A DNA stretch of 64,000 bases. It comes from Anaeramoeba flamelloides. Lineage: Eukaryota; Metamonada; Anaeramoebidae. Every line of letters starts with the position of its first letter. The stretch's first letter is position 1. The position numbers and the translations under genes were made by a program. Shown one piece after another: positions 36,655 through 50,456 of the stretch. The stretch lies in assembly GCA_027625915.1 (NCBI GenBank), contig JANTQA010000060.1, forward strand, positions 2,356,001 to 2,420,000, given 5' to 3'. A model generated the notes under the pieces. The model had not been told where the DNA came from, did no database searches, and saw only the letters and a list, made by a program, of their open reading frames with translations.

Positions 36655-37131
36655 CTGGTTTAGATTTTTAATTGTGAATATTAATAAAATAATTGTTTAA
36701 TTTCTTTTATTTAAAATCATATCCTTTTTTTGTGAAATCAAACTGTTAAAATTATAACTAATCCAATTATTAGAATTATTTTTAATAAAATTACAGTTTT
36801 TCAAAACACATTTCGTCCAATCAAAACGCAAGAAAAAAAATCATCATTTTCCATATGAAAAGCAAACCTCTATAAAACTTGATTAGTTTTAAAAAAAGTT
36901 TATCTACTTTTGATTATCAAACAATTACTTGGGTATTTGATAGATACCCGACTTTAATGAACTTTAGGTAGATTTATTACGAAGTTAATAAAAAAATGGT
37001 TGTTTATAAAAATGATTTGATCCAATATATATATATATATATATATATGCAATTACACAACAAATTTTCATAATATTAATTATTAAAAATCTTTAATAGT
37101 ATTTTTTTCATTGCGGGTATTTTTTTACTGG
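36655..37131 (-). mobile_element. family M4 element, reversed and eroded copy
   Basis: Positions 36840-36960 are the reverse complement of 18610-18720 (ATCAAACAATTACTTG, ACTTTAATGAA). The flanks GATTTTTAATTGTGAATATT and GGTATTTTTTTACTGGTA match the M4 ends. The outer left end is not preserved. A (TA)n tract at 37026-37048 expanded inside it. Confidence 0.6.
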
Positions 37132-40100
37132 TATCCTGCTATTTTCCATTTCCGAAAGCAATTTTTTTTTTTTCAGTTCCCAAATGAGATTTTCCTCATT
37201 ATTTGGTTTGAACAAACAGCAAGATCTTTTCCAAATCAATAGAAAATGATATTTTTCAAGATTTAATTTGGCATTCTTAATGAAATTTGTTAGCAATATT
37301 ATATTTGAAGAAAGTGATTTTGAGTATTAAAAAAAAATTTAAGATATTTTAGGAAATATTACAAGTTAGATAATTTTTAATTTTGACTTGTACTGTGTTG
37401 TAAATAAAACATTTTGACAACCATTAACTTTTTACAAAAATTTGAATATCTTTTTTTTAACTTTTTTTTTCAGAATTTGAGACTGGTATTTGAATTCTAA
37501 ATTGAAAAAAATTTTCGCTTTGTTTTTCATATTTTTCTTTAAGGAACTAGTAAACTTAAAAAAATCATCATGTAAAGTTAAAAGTAAATTCATAAAAAAT
37601 TATACTGCATCTTGAAATTGAAAAAAAAAGTGAAAATCTGATTACTTTATGACCAAACAGGACTCAACACTGTTTACCAAGATGTATTATATTTTTTAAA
37701 AAAGATTGATCCATTTTTCTCATTTTTGAAAAGTTCAAAACTCAACATATTTCTGAATTATAATTAAAAAAAAAAACTATTTTCTTAGAAAATAGAAATA
37801 AATCACATTATTGTATGTAAAAGAAGTGTACAAAAATACACTTTAAAAATAAAACCACAAGGTTCTAAAAAAAAAACATTATAAAAAATCTACTTATTTT
37901 CAAAAACGTTACAATAATTATTTGAGTCTTGAAAAAAATTAATTTTTTGATTCAAATAACGGTTCCAATCATTTTTTTCTGTTTTTATTAAAAAAAAATC
38001 TGAGTAAAAAAAAAAAATAATCAAATTAAAAAAATCTTCAAATTAAAAAAATACTTTTTTAAAAACCTGAAAAATACAACTTATAATCTAAAAAGAAAAA
38101 CTTTTTATTTTAATAGTTTGCTGTTGTCAAAATAATGTGTTATGAAAAGTTTAATATGCGTTTCGACTTAAAATATGAGTTATTTTGTTATTTGTATTTG
38201 AATTATAAATGAGAAAAATTATCATAAAATTTTCAATTTCCTTTTTCCAAAATGATTTTTTAAATTACAACGTACTTTAATGAGAACTTAATTTAGCAAA
38301 GAAAAATATGGAAAAGGAAGTGAAAAAAATTTCCCATTTAATATTCAAACACGAGTATAGAAAACTTATACATCAACTGATCAAAGACACCAATGATAAT
38401 ACTTAATTAAACATCATAAATGATTTCTTAAAGTTCAATTATTTAAAAAGAAATTGGAAAAATGAAGGATTAAATTGGAAAAATATCTCAAAAAACAGAG
38501 TCCATTTTTTTATCATTAAAAAAAAACAAAAAATTACAAAAAAATAGAGAATATTACGAAAAAAAATGAACAAATTACATTCCTAATTTAAATTTGACAG
38601 AAAATATCAAGATGTTTACTTATATAATTGATTTCAACTTTGGTATACTCTTGTGTTGTGAATTGGGTATTGCCTCGAAAAAGAAGAAAAAAAGCACGGA
38701 TTATATTTTGAAACCGCAGATTAAATTTTTCATAACGCATTATTTTGATCAAAAGAAAATCAATAATTAATAAACTAATCTTAATTGTTAAAGTGGGTTA
38801 ATAACAACCCAAAGATTAAATGTATTCATAGAATATACAATTATTTCTCAATTTTTATAAGATTTTCAAACAAATAAAACTTATTACAATAAATAAATCC
38901 CAAAAAAAAATGAATAAATATTATCAAATAACTTATTTTAATACTAATAATTCGTTTTTAATACTCTGGAGTATTTGAAAACAAATAAAATATTGCCTCA
39001 CTTTTTAATTTCAAGAAAGTTTATAAATATTTGAAAATAAAATAAATGATCAGATTTTTTTTGAGCTTCAAGAGATTTAAATATTTGATTTATTTTTTAT
39101 CGTATTTTTAAAAAAAGTTTAAAGATCCATATTCTTTGTTCATAAAGACTCTCAGAAATTATTAAAAGTGAGATTTCATCAAAAGAAAATGATTGGAAAA
39201 TTTTTCTTTTTCAAATTTGTTCCAAAAAACTAAAAAGGATCTAGATCTTTTGACTGAAAATTTAATTGGGAAAATGAAATCTTTCAAAAATGAAAATTCA
39301 TTTCTCTAAAGTTGATAAATGTAGTTTGCATATCGGGTTTAATTGTATCCTTGTGTAAATAATTACTCTATTTCCTTTGAGATTAAAAATAAATAAGAGT
39401 TACTAGAACCTTAAATAGAGTAGCAAAGTAGTAGGGTGATAATTCGTGGCTTTATTTGAATTCGGAAATTGAAAATAAAAGTGAAAATTTTTTTCAATTT
39501 AGAATTCAAATACCAGTATAGAGTGAGACACACAAACTGTGCACTCGGTTAAGATTTCAAATTCGTTTTGTTGTTTGTTCTTGGATAAATGTTAAAGATT
39601 GAAAAAATATCGTATATTTTTGTCTCAAAAATTTTTGTAATAAATATCCAAATAGTTTTCTGAGATAAAACTGATTTTTCTTTAAAATTCTCAAAAAAAA
39701 AATCTTTTCTTTTTTTTTGCCTAAAAATTTAAAATTAATCATTGTAATTCTATAGAATTCATTGTTAAAATTGTTACAGGAGCCCTGTTTCTTGTTTAAA
39801 TTTCGTTACCTTTCAATTTTTTCGTTTCTTGTATTTCAACAGTTAGTTTATATTTTGTAACTGAATAAAATTCTCGAAATGAATATAAGCTAAAAACAAT
39901 GGACTGATTCCATTGTATTTTTAAAATTTTCATTTTATCCAAAAAAAGTGAGTGTTTTTACAAAAATTGGAAACCAATTGATTCAATTCAAAAAAAATAA
40001 GAATCATCTTTTGGTTCAACCTTGTTTTATGAATTTTGGTACAATATTTTGAATGATAGATTAATTTTTTAGGAAAAGATATTTTTAGTTTTTATAAAAG

Positions 40101-40504
40101 TGAATAATAACAAATCAATCTAAAGATCTGTTTGTCAAAATTTTCCAATTTGTTTTTCACTCTCAAAGTAAACAAATAATTTCCCTTTCAGAGAAGCAAA
40201 ACAATTTTTTGTCATACAAAAAACAACCAAATTTTGTATTGCAGAGAGTTTATCAGGATAGTTTTAATGATAAGAAAAAATTTGTAATTAATAATTGTTT
40301 ACTATAGACAGTTATCCAAAATTTGAGTTTATTTCAAATTTAACTGGATTAAATATTTTCCAAGGCAAGTTATGTTCCCCATTTCCCCTTTCCTACAAAT
40401 CATTTACTCAATCAACCATAAGTCGATAAAATGTATGAATGCAAAAGTTCGATCTTTTTTTGAAAAACAATTTCATTTTTTTAATCTGTGTTATTTCTTT
40501 TCAG
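37132..40504. other. non-coding AT-rich interval
   Basis: I found no supported exon and no repeat ends. The last 130 bp before 40505 (ending CTTTTCAG) could include a 5' leader intron of the next gene, since a good acceptor abuts the ATG. Confidence 0.4.
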
Positions 40505-41400
40505 ATGGATTTGTTTAATTCAGTTAATGGGCCTGTTAGTAAAAAAAAGTGCATTTCATCTGGTTCTTTAAAGTAATTCTTCAATTTGGAGATTTTTTTT
40601 TTATTTTTGTGATTCCTAAAGCTGAATTAAACAACCAAATTTCTTTTTTTTTTATAAATTTTCTTTCTTCTTGAAAACCAACCAACTGCTTGGAAAACAA
40701 AAACAAAAAAACCATTTGTCTTAACCTTTAAAACTAAACCAAACCTAAAAGCAAATTTGGGTCTCCTAGTGATAGTCAAGATTTAGAAACAATCCAAAAC
40801 TTATTACCTCTCAACCATTTATCAAAATCGCAAAAAGAGTCCTCCACAAACTTGGAGCCGATTAAATTGGACATTGATTTTCTTGTTCGACAAGCAGAAG
40901 GTATTTATGAATTAAATCGATCAAAAATGTTTTCCCAGTTTGATTATTCACCACCAGAACTTTCAACTGAAATTAACAAAAAAAAAAACACAAAAAACAA
41001 TCAACCAAATGAGAGTGATAATTTAATGGGGAATGAAAACTTTTTTCGAAACAAAAAACAAAACGAAAATGAAAATGAATTGGAAAAACAAAAAGAAATG
41101 GGGAATGGAAAAGAAAATAGAAATGGTATTCAAACAAAAAGAAAAAAAAAGAGTTTTGAATCAGATCTTTTAATTCTTGAAAAAGATGAAATACTTGAAA
41201 ACAGACAAGGGATCGATTTTGAAACAAACTCCAATTCGAATTCCAATTATCTTTCATGTAATAAAAGACAATTACTTCCATTTTCACCACCAGTTAGAAC
41301 TAAAAATCCAATAATGTATGATGAAAATTTTGATCCTGTGATTGAATTAGGCATTCTGGGGAATTTAAATCAAAAAAAATCTAATTTTCAATATTTTTAA
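40505..41400 (+). CDS. unknown protein with Asn/Lys/Glu-rich linker, two exons, ~238 aa
   Basis: Exons are 40505-40572 and 40752-41400, joined in phase 2 (donor GTAATT, acceptor CTAAAAG). The product starts MDLFNSVNGPVSKKK. It has an ordered-looking N-terminal part (LETIQNLLPLNHLSK, KLDIDFLVRQAEGIYELNRS), then an Asn/Lys/Glu-rich linker at residues about 95-150. The C-terminal segment has LLPFSPPVRTKNP and MYDENFDPVIELGILG. No domain is recognised. A 3' splice acceptor sits directly before the ATG, so either a leader intron precedes it or further coding exons lie upstream. Codon use (clearly non-T-rich, in-frame low-complexity peptide) supports that it is a real gene. Confidence 0.7.
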
Positions 41401-41630
41401 TTCTTGGAAATGTAGAAACAATATATAAAAAAAAAAAAACAATCAAATAACCAAAAAAGAAACCATCAACTTGAATTCCGATTCAGTTTAACAAAAACAT
41501 TTCTAACAAATATTTTACCAGATTTATTTTTGAAAAACAAAACAAAAACAAAAAATTAACTATTTTAATGCACAAAATACCTTAAAGAGATTTCTTTTTG
41601 CAAACCTGAATTAAAAACACAACTAAGCCA

Positions 41631-41719
41631 AGTAAACCAAGTAAATCAAGTAATCCAATTAAACCAAGTAAACCAAGTAAACCAAGTAAACCGAGTAACC
41701 AAAGTAAACAAGTAAAGCC
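41631..41719 (+). repeat. 9-bp tandem repeat (AAACCAAGT)n
   Basis: About ten tandem copies of a 9-mer close to AAACCAAGT, with variants AAATCAAGT, AATCCAATT and AAACCGAGT, lie about 230 bp after the preceding stop. The repeat is on the coding strand, so it may be in the 3' part of that transcript or in intergenic DNA. Confidence 0.8.
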
Positions 41720-42700
41720 CGGGAACTTACTACAAACTAAACGATGGATGGGAAAAATACCCTTTATGTTATCAGTGGAATATTATTGTTTATTGTAAAA
41801 TACATTTTATTCTTTCTCGATAAATCCTTGGGCAAAATATACCAGATTTGTTATGTTTTTTATATTTTTTATTCTTATTTGCAATTTACCTTATTTTTAA
41901 CAATAGTATTTTTTATTTTTTTTTTTTTGTGTAATAATTGTTTTTGTTTCTAAAATAAGAAAGAACAATCTTTAAAATTTATTCGAGCTTTCTTTTAGAT
42001 CAAGATAATATTACTTGAAAAAATTGTATTTATTTTTTAAAAAAATAATAAAAAGAAAAAGATTTTTATATTTTTTTATTTTGTGTTTTTTGGCTTTAAT
42101 TTTTTTTATTTCCTGATACAGAACTAGTATTTTTATCGTGCACACTAGAAGAATAACTATAAGGCGCAAAATAGTCAAAATAAGACACAGAAAAAATCCA
42201 AGAATGTACAATAAACGATTGGCCCTAATAATTGACAATTTTTTTTTTTTTCTCAACTAATATTCGAAAAAAAAAATTGTAAAAATCGTTTCAAAAATTG
42301 TGACTCACCTGAAATAATAAATTGAAAAATATTATTATATATCCTTTAGTATTCAAGACCACAAATGATTAAACCTTATTTAATAATTTACTTTTAAAGC
42401 CTATTAAATATATAAAAATCGTATCTTTTATAAATTCAAAAAAAAAAAAATTATAAAAAGTGAGTGATAATTTTTGAAATGAGTATTACAGATTTTTAAA
42501 TACTTAACTTTCCCTGAAAAAAAGGTTGAACAACAAGCTTTTTTACTAATAATTAAATTTATTTTAAAAAAACATTAAATAGTAGAAATTTACTTAATGA
42601 ATATTTATCTTTGAAAAGATCTTTTTTTTTCAATATGACCTTTTGACATAAAAATTATCAAAAAAAGATAAAGAAAAACAAAAAAAAAATAAAAAAGAAT

Positions 42701-42739
<39 letters not shown>

Positions 42740-44487
42740 AAAAGCAAAACTAAAATTTGAAAAATTAGAAAAAATGATTCTGATCCAAAAATTTGAAAAT
42801 AATTTTTGTTAAGAATACTGGAATAAACCCTCAAAAAAACTTCCATAACATTATAAAGTAAGTCAAATTTTTGAAACCTAGTATAAATTATTTTCAAGAA
42901 TTTGTTTATCTAAAAAAAACAATAATTTTTGTTTCTGATTTGGTTATTTAGAATGTTTATTAAAAGTGGAAATACAATATTATCTTTTTCTTTTGACTCT
43001 TTTTAGTCAAATATAGTGAAGAATTTTATCTTGATATTATTATTTATTTGTGTAGAGACTGTATTTTTTTTTTTTTATTAATTTTTATTTCAACTTTTTA
43101 AAAAAGTTAGGACTTTTTACAAATTATAACAATTTACTATTTTAAAAAGATCTTAACAAAGCTAAAAATGATTTTCCAGATATTTAAACCCTATTTCACT
43201 CAAAATACCAATCCAAAAAAGAAAATGACATTTTTTAAGAATAAACCAACATAAGATTGTTTAGAAATAAGATAAATAATAAAAATTATAATCAACTAGT
43301 GATACTTAAAAGAATTACTTGAACACACAATAAAATAAATAAAAAAAAAATGGTAGAAAAAATTATTTTTTTGGGCCTCTTTTATTTGAATGTCTCGTGC
43401 AAAATTCTCAATTTATTTAGGAAATATTAGAATTAACAATAAAGTTTTTTAATGGTAAAGTCTGATTTTTTAAAGAAATAATATAGACATAATTTTCTCC
43501 ACTTTAATTTGGATTTTTTAACACTATTTTTTTTTTCAATTGTCTTTTCTTAAAAAATCATGAAAAAAGAAGAAAAAGAAAAAAAAAGAAAAAAGGAAAA
43601 AATAAAAAAACAAATATTGAATAATTAATTTAAAATAATCTGATCAAAAAATTGAAAAATTATTTTGAGAAGTATATTGGACAAAAATCATATAATTTGT
43701 ACTATTTAAACAATATAACTTTCTATTTTTCATTGAAAAAGAGTTTTGATTTTGGGAATAAAATTTAAAAAAAAATCCAATCTCTTCTTGTATTTTAGAT
43801 TTACTCTCAATATTAAATTTCTTCAATTCGAAACATATTGTTTTTATTTCATTATAAAAATCAATTTAAATCCATTTAATCAAATTTGTGGTTGTTGGGG
43901 TATTCCTCTATACCATACAAATTCAGGAAGTTTTTAGGTACCTTATAATAAAAAAGTAATTTAATAAAAAAAAAAAAAAAAATCTTTGGGATCTCAAAAA
44001 GCACAAGACATCATTACTTAAAAACAATACTAGCAGAATTCGAGATTATCATTACCAATCATTTGAATTGAAAATCCAGTGTCCTTCTTTTGTACTTTTT
44101 TTTAAAATAAAGTTTTTTTTCATTCTTAATTTTTAGAGATCCACTGCCTATCACATGTTGATTTGTTTTTAGTTGGTATTAAATCATAATTAGAATTTTT
44201 GGAATTTTTTTTTTTTTTCATTTGAAAAAATTATTTTTCGCTATAACAACCAAACCATTGATTTTTTAAATATCAAGAAATTTAAGAAATAACAAAAATA
44301 TATAAAAAGATCACAATTTTCAAGATCCCTAATGAATAAATCTTTGGTTTGTTTTTCCTGTATTATTTAAAATAAGATCTAATTTTCAATGTTATTTGTT
44401 ACTTCAAAATGGACCGAAATTACAAAAAAATGAGATATCATAACAATAGAAGGGTTGATATTAATTATTTCTATTTTGGTTTTTTAA
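41720..44487. other. non-coding AT-rich interval
   Basis: I see no supported exon. There is a pure A tract of about 30 bp at 42705-42734 and another near 43968-43981. The open frames here are T-rich and not convincing. Confidence 0.4.
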
Positions 44488-44650
44488 GGTATTAGTCTCT
44501 ATTTTTTTTTTTTTTTTGACCAATTTCTAAAATAAGGAATCCTTATATACCAATATGTTTAATATTGAAAATAAACAGGGGTTTTCAAATCTTAGTGATT
44601 GAAAAAAAAGTTTCTCAATCTCTATTTAATTTAGGTACAAAAAAAGGATC
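44488..44650. mobile_element. TTAA-type MITE (piggyBac-like ends), copy 2
   Basis: It follows TTAA at 44484-44487 and starts GGTATTAGTCTCTATTTTTT. The interior aligns with 2735-2903 and 58532-58703 (GACCAATTTCTAAA, TTTAATATTGAAAATAAACA, AATTTAGGTA). The right end is eroded, so the end coordinate is approximate. Confidence 0.5.
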
Positions 44651-44729
44651 AGATCTTTCTAACTAACCTTTTATGAAAAAATGTAAAACAGGGAAAAAAA
44701 GTTCAAAATGATTTTTACTTGGTAACATT

Positions 44730-45065
44730 AATAGAATCAGAGAAACGAGAAAATTCAAAAGAAACCCCAAAATTAATATAAGAAAAAATAAATAATTAAA
44801 GACAACACAGAGGATTCAACCCAATAACAGTTTTTTTAAGGCTATCTTTTGGTTAAAGATATTCTTTGAAAGCTCTATTAATCAAAAATTTGTTGAAATA
44901 ATAGTATCTTTTAAGAGATCTCTAAAACCACATAAAAATTTAGATAATCAAGAAGATTTAAATTGTATTTGTTAGATTTGATTGAAAATAATTAAATAGT
45001 GGACTGATCTTTGATTTTAATTTGTTTCTTCTCTTAACTGATTCTACTTTTCATTTTCATTACGC
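44730..45065 (+). repeat. dispersed repeat family B, copy 2
   Basis: It is collinear with 6660-6975, as described there. It lies between the TTAA element and the ankyrin gene. Positions 45066-45645 beyond it hold the presumed leader of the ankyrin gene. Confidence 0.5.
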
Positions 45066-45645
45066 TTGCCAATTAACAAACATGTTTGGTTAATTTTTCC
45101 CTGTTTCAATTTTTTTATCAAAAATTAAAATTAAATGTAAAAGTTGATTGTTTTTTAAAAATGATAATTGCTTTCTTTAAAGTTGATCATGAAATACATT
45201 TGTTGAGTGTATTTCTATTTTTCTGTCATTAATTAATCTATAACCTTTTGAAAAAAAAGAAAGAAAGGTTTAAAATCGCTAACAAATAATGAAAAGTAAA
45301 CAAGTAGGTTTTTTTTAAAATAAATATTTTTTTTAACTTCTGTTATTCACTTGCCTTAAAGTTTTCAAACACATCAGTTTTATTCTCGTTTCCAATTAAT
45401 CAAATTTTGCAAAAATCGCCAAAATATGGAATACATTTTTTACACTTGTGGAGCGTAAAAGGAGAAAGATTGGAAAAAAGAAATTTGGAATTGCCGAAGT
45501 AACTCACCTTCGAATCACAGAAATCTCAAAGAAAGTAAACAAAAATAAAAAACAGAAAATCTTTCTCAAATTAGTCTTTGTTAATTAATAATTTTGGAAA
45601 CACAAAAAATCATTTTTGTTTAGAACTTTTCAAAACAAGAAAAAG

Positions 45646-48033
45646 ATGATAAAAAAAAGAAATTCACCAATCTTTAATTCAATCAAATCAATTACATTTA
45701 TTTTTGACTACTCCCCATTTTTAAAAGAACCACACAATTACAACCCTGAAGAATTTAAACAATCACTAATAAAATTAACAAAGGATACTTTCAATTCCTC
45801 GAATGTAAACAAAAGGTTTATCGAGGATCGGCTTTGTGGTAAGTATAGCGACTCCTTTCGGTATTACGAAAAGCACAAGTTTCGATCTGCTTTACATTGG
45901 CTCTGCTGCAACAAATATTTTCTCATGGAGCCCAATATTGAATGTGTTGAATACTTGCTGTCCATCGGAGGGGATGTAAATCAATTAGCTAGTAGTTGGA
46001 AGCCCGACAATGAACACGCATCTACAGCACTATTAGCGTTATGTAAACAGGTTGTAATTCGAGCCAAATTAGAAAGGGTGATCTATTATCTTTATGAGAA
46101 ACATGCAAACCCGTTTCTCTCAATGCCAAACGAAAAAAATTGTTTCGAAGAGCTTGTGTATCGAGGATCTTATAACATTTTTCTTCGACTTTTATTAAAG
46201 GTGTACCATAGAATTGGGGCTTCCAATTACAAATACTTTGGCAAGCCTGGAAACTCCAAATTGAGTTTTTACAAAATTTCTTCTCCGATCCCCATTAAGC
46301 TCTTTCATTTCTTTCACAACAGAGCTATTAAGCTCACTGGAATAAAGCTAAATAGCTTAAATTTCTTAACAGGTGTGCCAAAGACAAACCAACAGAGTAA
46401 CAGCGGCTCGGGATCAAAGAAGAAACTCGAATTTGTTGAACCATTAACACAAGCAAATATACTTCATATTTTTTGTTTGTTCCAAAACAAAGATCCAAAT
46501 CTTCTTAAATTGATCTTCAAATATATTGGGGTTTTATTAAAAAAAGGAGCCGTTGTTCCAGACAGCAAAATGATCCTCGAATTAACCCCACTTCATTTGT
46601 TAGTCTTAATGAATCAATTTTCTGATTTTAAAAATGAAAAGAATAATGGCACTGGCAATGAGAAATTACAAAAAGCAATGGATGAGAAAGAAGAAAATGA
46701 AAAAACGGATCAAAACAAAAGAGTAAAAGAAAACGGCGAAACAGAAAATGAATTAAAAAAAGAGTCTGGAACAGAAACAAAAGAAAAAACAGAACAACAA
46801 AATTTCCATTATTTCAAAGAAACAATTTCCTTAGTTGTGAAATATGGTGGTGATATCAATTTAAAAGACATGAATGGAAGGACCCCTTTAATCACTTATT
46901 GCCGGACGAACAACCCAAAATTAGAGTTTATCAAATTTTTAATCAAAAATGGTGCCGATTATTCGATCTTAACGGGGAGAAAGTCAAATCTTCTTCATAC
47001 GATTTGCAAAATTAAAAACCCCCCATCAGAAATTATCGGGTACTTTCTTGAAAAAGGAATCGAAATCAATGCAAAGGCTTATAAAGATTTCACTCCGTTA
47101 TTATGTCTCTGCCGAAATGAGCCCAGTTTCAAAATTCTCAAATTTTTAATCGAAAATGGTGCTGATGTCAATTGCAAGGACATTTACAAACAAACGCCAT
47201 TACACTATTTTTCCAAATCAATCAACCCGAGCCCCCGTGTATTAAAATTATTTTTGGAGAATGGTGCTGACATTAATTGCAAAGACGAAAAGGGATTTAC
47301 TCCCTTGCACCATTTGTGCTCAAACAATAATGTGTCAAACGAAAACATCGAATTATTAATCCAAAAAAAGGTCAAAATCAATGAAGTCACCTTTGTAACC
47401 AAGGAAACGCCATTGCATCTAATGTGTGACAAATATGATCCCTCATATGAAATCATAAAGTTACTCTGCGAAAATGGTGCAAATGTTCAAGCCAAGAGAG
47501 AAGATGGCACCACGGCACTCTTTTCAATTTTAAACAGAGATAACCCCAATGCCAAAATCATACAGACATTTCTAAAGTATAAGGTCGACCTCAATTATAG
47601 AACCAGAACAAGATGGCCACCGTTATTATTAATTTGCTATCATAAAAACCCTTCAATTAAAACTATCAAATTGTTTCTGAAAAATGGGGCCAATTCTAAT
47701 GCTCTGACTAGAAGTAAAAGAACCGCTTTAAGTTTAATTTGCAAAAAAGAAAAACCCCCATTACGAATTATCAAATTATTCGTTAAATCTGGGTTGGACG
47801 TTAATTCTACTGATGACGTTGGATACACCTGTTTACATTTTCTTTGTAAAAATTCTTTAGATGCAAAGGTTATTGATTATTTATTATCAAATGGCGCTAA
47901 TCCAAATTTAAAAGAAAAGGCCTTTGGTAATACTGCTTTGCATATCCTCATCGAACACAAAAATGAAGCAATATCAGAAATTATTAAAATATTTTTACAA
48001 CATAAAGCTGATATAAGTATAAAGAATCATAAG
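45646..48033 (+). CDS. ankyrin-repeat protein, main exon (796 aa)
   Basis: The start ATG at 45646 gives MIKKRNSPIFNSIKS. The N-terminal ~320 residues include an early ankyrin-like RSALHWLCCN and several degenerate repeats. A charged Glu/Lys/Asn linker covers residues about 325-388. From about residue 400 to the end run at least ten tandem ankyrin repeats, for example NGRTPLITYC, KQTPLHYFSK, KGFTPLHHLCSN, GYTCLHFLCKN and GNTALHILIE, each with an NGADxN-type turn. Such proteins act as protein-binding scaffolds, but the partner is unknown. The frame stays open to 48312, but from 48034 (GTTTGGG followed by a long T run) it looks like intron. I therefore end the exon after SIKNHK in phase 0. A likely final exon lies at 50545-50772. 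The alternative is a read-through C-terminus with hydrophobic segments ending at 48312. Confidence 0.9.
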
Positions 48034-48485
48034 GTTTGGGTTTTTTTTTTTTCTTTTTTATTTGTTCAAATTTATTTTTTTTTTTTGGTTTTTTTTTGTA
48101 AACTAATCAATATTATAAGATTTGTTCTTCTAATTTTTATTGTTTCTTTTCCTGTGTTCAAAAAATTCCTTATGGATGCAGTTCAACTACAACACCCACT
48201 TAAAGTTAATTATGATTTTAATTTATTCAATATTATATTGGTGATCTTAGGTTCATTAGGTTTATTGGTGATCCTAAGTTCAAATATCAGAAAAAATATT
48301 AAAAAAAAATGAAAAAATTTTCAATTTTTACTAATGTGTTGTCAATTAAAATTCCAGAGAAAAATTTTTAAAAAAATAATCAAAATTAAAAGTGAATTTG
48401 AGAATTTTATTTCAATTTCGGGAAAATAAATTCCCCTTTTTTAGAAGAGATTAGATCTAAATTCATTTGAATAATAAAGTTTGTA

Positions 48486-48997
48486 CAAGTCAAAGCGGAC
48501 CAACATTTTTTTCAAATATCAATTATTTTTTATAATTGATCTTTTGAAGAACAAATCAGAAATAAGTAGAATAGTACACATCATAGGATACTTGATATCC
48601 TGTTTGAAAGAAAACTAATCAATCAATAGATTTTCTTAAAAATTAAAAAACTCAAAATTATTCGGGTAAACCATTGAGAAAAACAACAATGTTCATTTTG
48701 ATCTTCAATTGAAGATCCAATAAAATTCCAATAGAAATAAATATAATTTTTCAACGATGATTTCCACAGTTTCAATAACCTTAGAATAACACATTTTTCC
48801 CAATTGAATATTGATCTTGCAATAAAAAAATTATTTGCAAATGAATTACAAAAAAAAGCAAAAATAAGAAAAAAACAGAAACCTGAGAAAAAATGATTTC
48901 AATTTTGAAATTTCCAAAATAAATTTTTTCTTTTAAATATCGATTCAAACCCTTTAAACACATGTAATTCACTCAAAACGACTAGACCCCTTAACTG
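48486..48997 (-). mobile_element. TA-type element (family M5), reversed copy 2
   Basis: The left end, after TA at 48484-48485, is CAAGTCAAAGCGGACCAA. The right end's reverse complement is CAGTTAAGGGGTCTAG. Internally it is the reverse complement of 22823-23508, shorter by about 170 bp. Confidence 0.6.
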
Positions 48998-49337
48998 GAA
49001 AATGGTTTATTATAATTTTCTTTTTTGAGCATATTTCGTCGTTGAATGTGATCAATGTTTTTTATTAAAACAATCAAATCCAAAATTTTGAATTTCTAAA
49101 TAAAAGGTTTTTTAAATAATTAATAATTTTTAGAACATTACAAGAAGGAAAGAGAATTGATTCATTTTTTGTATTGAATATATTTCTTTTGTCTAAGTTT
49201 ATATCAAGCCTGTTCATACTTGTATACGCTATTTCAAAGATTGTAAAATATGGCTTCACACTGGATCTAATCTGACTTTTTATTTGAATTTATTTAAAAT
49301 AAAATTGAAGAGAGTAGTTTAAAGTTTCAAAAGTATA

Positions 49338-49926
49338 AGCTATTTCTAAAAAAGTGTGGCAAATTTATTTTAAAAGATCTTTATTAAACTCAATCGCCAT
49401 AAAACTATTTAAATATACATAATTATTCCAACAACAATTTATTGATTCTTGCTAATAATTCAATTTTTTTTTTAGTATTGTATTAAATAAATAAAAGATA
49501 TTAAATTTTCTGATCTCGATTTTATCTGATCTTTTTTAAGTGTGAAAAATGGTGTTTATTATTTTCTTTTTGATCGAAAAAAAACGTTTTCATAACTTTT
49601 TTAATCTCGAAAAATTTTTCAATAGAATTGAAAAACATATAACTGTATTTTATTATTTAAAAAAAACATTTGTACCCTTTCCATATTTCCAATTTTTTAT
49701 TGAAATTATTCATTCATTGTTTTCTCCGAAAAAATTGTGTTTTTTTTTTCATTTTTTTGTGAATATCTTATAGAACATATTTTGGAAATAAATACCATAG
49801 TCATTGATTCAATCAGTATTAATATTTAACTTAAATTGATATTGTCAATTAACAAATACCTTCTACAAACAAAGATGATTTTTTATAAAATGTAAAAAAA
49901 AATGACACCATTTTTCGGAAATAGCT
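49338..49926. mobile_element. TA-flanked TIR element, family M6, copy 2 (589 bp)
   Basis: The left end AGCTATTTCTAAAAAAGTGT mirrors the right end (reverse complement AGCTATTTCCGAAAAATGGT). TA lies outside both ends (49336-49337, 49927-49928). It is collinear with 30819-31424. Confidence 0.65.
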
Positions 49927-50264
49927 TATGTGTTTTAGCCATAATAACATTTAGTCAGAGTTCTGATCTACTTTGGATTTAAAAAAAAAATTAAAAATAT
50001 TTTCACCTCCATAAATTTATTTCGTTCATTAGTTTAATTAATTTTCTGATTATATAAAAATGAAACAAAATACTTTACCCAATAAAAAAAAAACAAGGTT
50101 AAATAGTTATTAAGGGATTTGTTTGATAATTAAGAAAATTTTCAATTTTTGAAACAACACATAAAATTCAGAAACATCAATAACATATTTTTTCGAAAAG
50201 GATAAAATTAGTTTCTATTAATAAAATGAAGAAAATTTGGCAATCTTAATTCGGAGAATATTGC

Positions 50265-50456
50265 TTTTTTCAGAAAAAAGCTAGAAAAATCACAGAAATC
50301 AAAAAAGACTAAGCGCACACATCTTTTGTTGGGTGTTTTTGATTCAAATAACCATGAAGGTTCCGTTTCCCTGAAAAAATGATGGGTTTTTGTGATTTCT
50401 GTGATGTTCTTTGTGTTTGGTGCTTTTTGTGATTTCTGTGACTTTTTTTCTGAAAA
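50265..50456. repeat. inverted-repeat unit, ~190 bp
   Basis: The left arm (TTTCAGAAAAAAG, then TCACAGAAATCAAAAA) is mirrored at 50411-50456. The phrase GTGATTTCTGTGA recurs twice on the right side. It could be a small MITE. No target duplication is clear. Confidence 0.5.

Noticed and set aside
41631-41719. CRISPR-like array
   Set aside because: It is a simple 9-bp tandem repeat without spacers, in a eukaryotic genome.
45405-45590. Open stretch reading ERKRRKIGKKKFGIAEVTHL upstream of the ankyrin gene
   Set aside because: No in-frame ATG, and no splice phase joins it to the ankyrin frame. Another frame there has only a 10-codon upstream open frame (MEYIFYTCGA).
48034-48312. Transmembrane C-terminus of the ankyrin protein
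   Set aside because: The hydrophobic residues come from translating T runs immediately after a GTTTGG donor, as at the starts of proven introns here. It remains possible but is less likely.
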